DNA from: Actinomycetota bacterium
GTDB lineage: Bacteria; Actinomycetota; Nitriliruptoria; Nitriliruptorales; JAHWKO01
DNA: 64,000 nucleotides
Assembly (NCBI GenBank): GCA_019347675.1
Contig: JAHWKW010000009.1
Location: 1-64,000 of the forward strand
Reading direction: 5' to 3'
The notes under the pieces are model-generated. The model had not been told where the DNA came from. It did not search any database and saw only the letters and a list, made by a program, of their open reading frames with translations. The translations under genes were made by a program, and so were the position numbers. Below, piece after piece: positions 62,245 through 64,000 of this stretch. Each line of letters opens with the position of its first letter. Position 1 is the stretch's first letter.

Positions 62245-63643
62245 CGGCCGCCTCCGGGCCGCCGGCGCCCGGTTCGTCGAGGTCCTCCCAGGCGTCCGCC
62301 TCAGGCCTCACCACGGTCTCGCGCTCGTCCTCGGGCAGGTCGTGCGGCTCAGGTGAGAAGTCGAACACCTCACCGCCGAGCACCACCTCGTCACCATCCC
62401 GCGCCCCGGCGGCGATCAGTGCCCCTTCCACGCCGGCGCGCCGCAGCCGACCCTGCAGGTACCGGATGGCGTCGGGGTTGTCCAACGGGGTCATCTGTAC
62501 CCAGCGGTCGACACGCCGGCTGTGCACGACGAAGCGGCCGGCAGCGTCGCGCTCGACCGTGAACGGCTCCTCTCGCTCCTCGAGGCGGATCACCAGCTCC
62601 CCGGGGACGGCATCGGGTTCGGCGGCGCGACGGGCCGAAACGAGCTCCGCCAGCCGCCACCGCAGTCGGTCGAGACCCTCGCCGGTGACCGCGCTGACCT
62701 CGAAGACCTCCAGGTCGCGTGCCTCCAAGACGGGGCGCACCAGCGCCGCCATGGCCCGGCCGTCCGGGACGTCGACCTTGTTCAGCACCGCGACCGCCGG
62801 CCGCTCCAGTAGCGAGCGGTCGTGCGCACGCAGCTCGCGGGTGATCACGTCCAGGTCGTGGACGGGGTCGCGGTCGGGTTCGAGCGGCACGGTGTCCAGG
62901 ACGTGCACCACGACGGCTGTCCGCTCGATGTGCCGCAGGAAGCGGTGCCCGAGACCCCGTCCTTCGCTGGCGCCCTCCACCAGGCCGGGCACGTCGGCCA
63001 GGACGACGTCGACATCGCCGGCACGCATCACGCCCAGGTGCGGGGTCAGCGTGGTGAACGGCCACGGCTCGACCCGCGGCCGCGCGGCCGAGAGCCGCGA
63101 GATCAACGATGACTTCCCGGCGCTCGGGAAGCCCACCAGGCCGGCGTCGGCGATCAGCTTCAGCTCGAGGCGGAGCGAGTGCTCCTCGCCGTGCTCGCCA
63201 AGTTCGGCGAAGCGCGGGGCGCGACGGCGGTTGCTGGCGAACGAGGCGTTGCCGCGTCCCCCGCGGCCGCCACGCGCGGCCACGATGCGCTGACCCGGCC
63301 GCGCGAGGTCGGCGAGGACGTCCCCGGTGATGCGGTCACGGACGATCGTCCCGGCCGGGACCGCGACGATGAGGTCGTCACCGGCAGCTCCAGTGCGGTT
63401 CATGCCCTGCCCGTGGCCGCCCCGGGGCGCGCGCCGGTGCGGGTCGCGATGCAGGTCCAGGAGCGAGGTCACGCCGCGGTCGGCGACCAGGACGACGTCG
63501 CCGCCGCGGCCGCCGTCGCCCCCGTCGGGACCGCCGCGTGGCACATGCGCCTCGCGGCGGAACGAGACCGCGCCGTTGCCGCCCCCGCCGCCGCGCACGT
63601 GGACGGTGCACTCGTCGATGAAGCTGGGGGAGGCATCGGACAC
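62237..63643 (-). CDS. obgE: Obg GTPase
   Basis: This 468-residue essential GTPase acts in ribosome assembly and stress response. It has a Gly-rich Obg fold (VHVRGGGGGNGAVSFRREAH, about 10-160). A G domain follows with GFPSAGKSSLI, DVPGLVEGASEGRGLGH and LNKVD. The actinobacterial/Firmicute Obg_C domain comes next (FTVERDAAGRFVVHSRRVD, about 350-420), with an acidic tail. GTG at 63641-63643 has GAGGAGAG upstream. It follows rpmA, with a stem-loop between. Confidence 0.95.
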   Translation of the reverse strand: MSDASPSFIDECTVHVRGGGGGNGAVSFRREAHVPRGGPDGGDGGRGGDVVLVADRGVTSLLDLHRDPHRRAPRGGHGQGMNRTGAAGDDLIVAVPAGTIVRDRITGDVLADLARPGQRIVAARGGRGGRGNASFASNRRRAPRFAELGEHGEEHSLRLELKLIADAGLVGFPSAGKSSLISRLSAARPRVEPWPFTTLTPHLGVMRAGDVDVVLADVPGLVEGASEGRGLGHRFLRHIERTAVVVHVLDTVPLEPDRDPVHDLDVITRELRAHDRSLLERPAVAVLNKVDVPDGRAMAALVRPVLEARDLEVFEVSAVTGEGLDRLRWRLAELVSARRAAEPDAVPGELVIRLEEREEPFTVERDAAGRFVVHSRRVDRWVQMTPLDNPDAIRYLQGRLRRAGVEGALIAAGARDGDEVVLGGEVFDFSPEPHDLPEDERETVVRPEADAWEDLDEPGAGGPEAAGG

Positions 63644-63664
63644 GATCTCTCCTCGACGACGAAA

Positions 63665-63686
63665 GAGGGCGGCCTGAGCCGCCCTC
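63665..63686 (-). terminator. Stem-loop between rpmA and obgE
   Basis: GAGGGCGGC (63665-63673) and GCCGCCCTC (63678-63686) form a 9-bp stem with a 4-nt loop. Read on the minus strand it is followed by TTTC. It is an intrinsic-terminator-like attenuator, and would make ribosomal protein mRNA more abundant than obgE mRNA. Confidence 0.7.
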
Positions 63687-63706
63687 CACATCGGTCCGGG
63701 TGGGAC

Positions 63707-63961
63707 CTACTCGGCCGGGATGATCTCCGCGTACTTGCGGTTGCGCCGGCTGCGGAATGACACGTTGCCGTCCGCCAGCGCGAACAACGTGTCGTCACTC
63801 CCGCGACCGACGTTCCGACCCGGGTGGATCCGGGTGCCGCGCTGGCGGACGATGATCGAGCCGGCGGTCACCGCCTCGCCGCCGTAGGCCTTCACCCCGA
63901 GGAACTGCGGGTTGGAATCGCGGCCGTTGTTGGACGAGCCGCCGCCCTTTTTGTGTGCCAT
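63707..63961 (-). CDS. rpmA: 50S ribosomal protein bL27
   Basis: This 84-residue ribosomal protein begins [20 protein letters not shown], the conserved bL27 amino end that reaches the peptidyl-transferase centre. Residues about 35-60 ([17 protein letters not shown]) complete the match. AGGAGG lies upstream of the ATG at 63959-63961. rplU normally precedes it, just beyond the right edge. Confidence 0.97.
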   Translation of the reverse strand: MAHKKGGGSSNNGRDSNPQFLGVKAYGGEAVTAGSIIVRQRGTRIHPGRNVGRGSDDTLFALADGNVSFRSRRNRKYAEIIPAE

Positions 63962-64000
63962 ACCAGGTCCTCCTGTGGTCTGCTGCCGAGACCCGCGCGT

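Overview
This window comes from a very GC-rich actinobacterial chromosome. The signs are the diheme QcrC-QcrA-QcrB type of cytochrome bc complex, DUF4191 and DUF4383 proteins, a giant NAD-glutamate dehydrogenase, many GTG and TTG starts, and the rpmA-obgE-proB-proA-nadD-LCP-rsfS order. The mix of genes (caa3-type oxidase, FabA, ADP-heptose genes) suggests a deep actinobacterial lineage such as the Nitriliruptoria or Euzebya group. That placement is inference.

Left end (1-3.1 kb): the start of an IS630-type transposase runs off the edge. Two small genes, five-copy-number housekeeping features (tRNAs Leu-TAG, Lys-CTT, His-GTG and Arg-TCT) and a PLP-dependent threonine/serine dehydratase follow. 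The dehydratase's 3' end carries a tandem 35-bp repeat. From 3.0 to 5.1 kb are a DUF4191 membrane protein and a divergent helical lipoprotein.

Respiration (5.2-13.6 kb): ctaC, ctaD, ctaE, a small membrane protein, ctaG and a lipoprotein cytochrome c run rightwards. They converge on qcrC-qcrA-qcrB. Nearly all start and stop codons overlap. CtaC carries its own fused cytochrome c domain although QcrC is already diheme.

Heptose/glycan island (14.5-27.7 kb): nine overlapping leftward genes form one transcription unit. They encode a carbamoyltransferase, a glycosyltransferase fused to a GmhB-like heptose bisphosphatase, a family 9 (heptosyl) transferase, two family 4-like transferases, GmhA, HldE, an SDR and a polysaccharide pyruvyl transferase. 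The set supplies every catalytic step from sedoheptulose 7-phosphate to an ADP-activated heptose, plus transfer and decoration. That makes it the most interesting system here, because such heptoses are best known from Gram-negative LPS. Three TTCG/CGAA inverted repeats precede the operon. Beyond it lie two similar GT2 genes facing each other across a frameshifted gene, then a fabA gene.

Middle (27.8-51.1 kb): NAD-glutamate dehydrogenase, a CPA2 antiporter with a TrkA domain, an MscS channel, holA, comEC (whose frame stays open far into holA), comEA, leuS, tRNA-Ala, and katG divergent from furA. After a gene-poor 0.77 kb come a PPOX protein, a membrane protein, a DsbA-like protein, acpS next to a ketosynthase-like protein lacking its cysteine nucleophile, and a YihY protein.

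Right end (51.1-64 kb): the conserved rpmA-obgE-proB-proA ... nadD-LCP-rsfS cluster is interrupted by an insert. The insert holds an EgtB/SenA-type non-heme iron enzyme, a PhnCDEE-type ABC importer and a CysL-like LysR regulator. This second candidate system may handle a sulfur, selenium or phosphorus compound.
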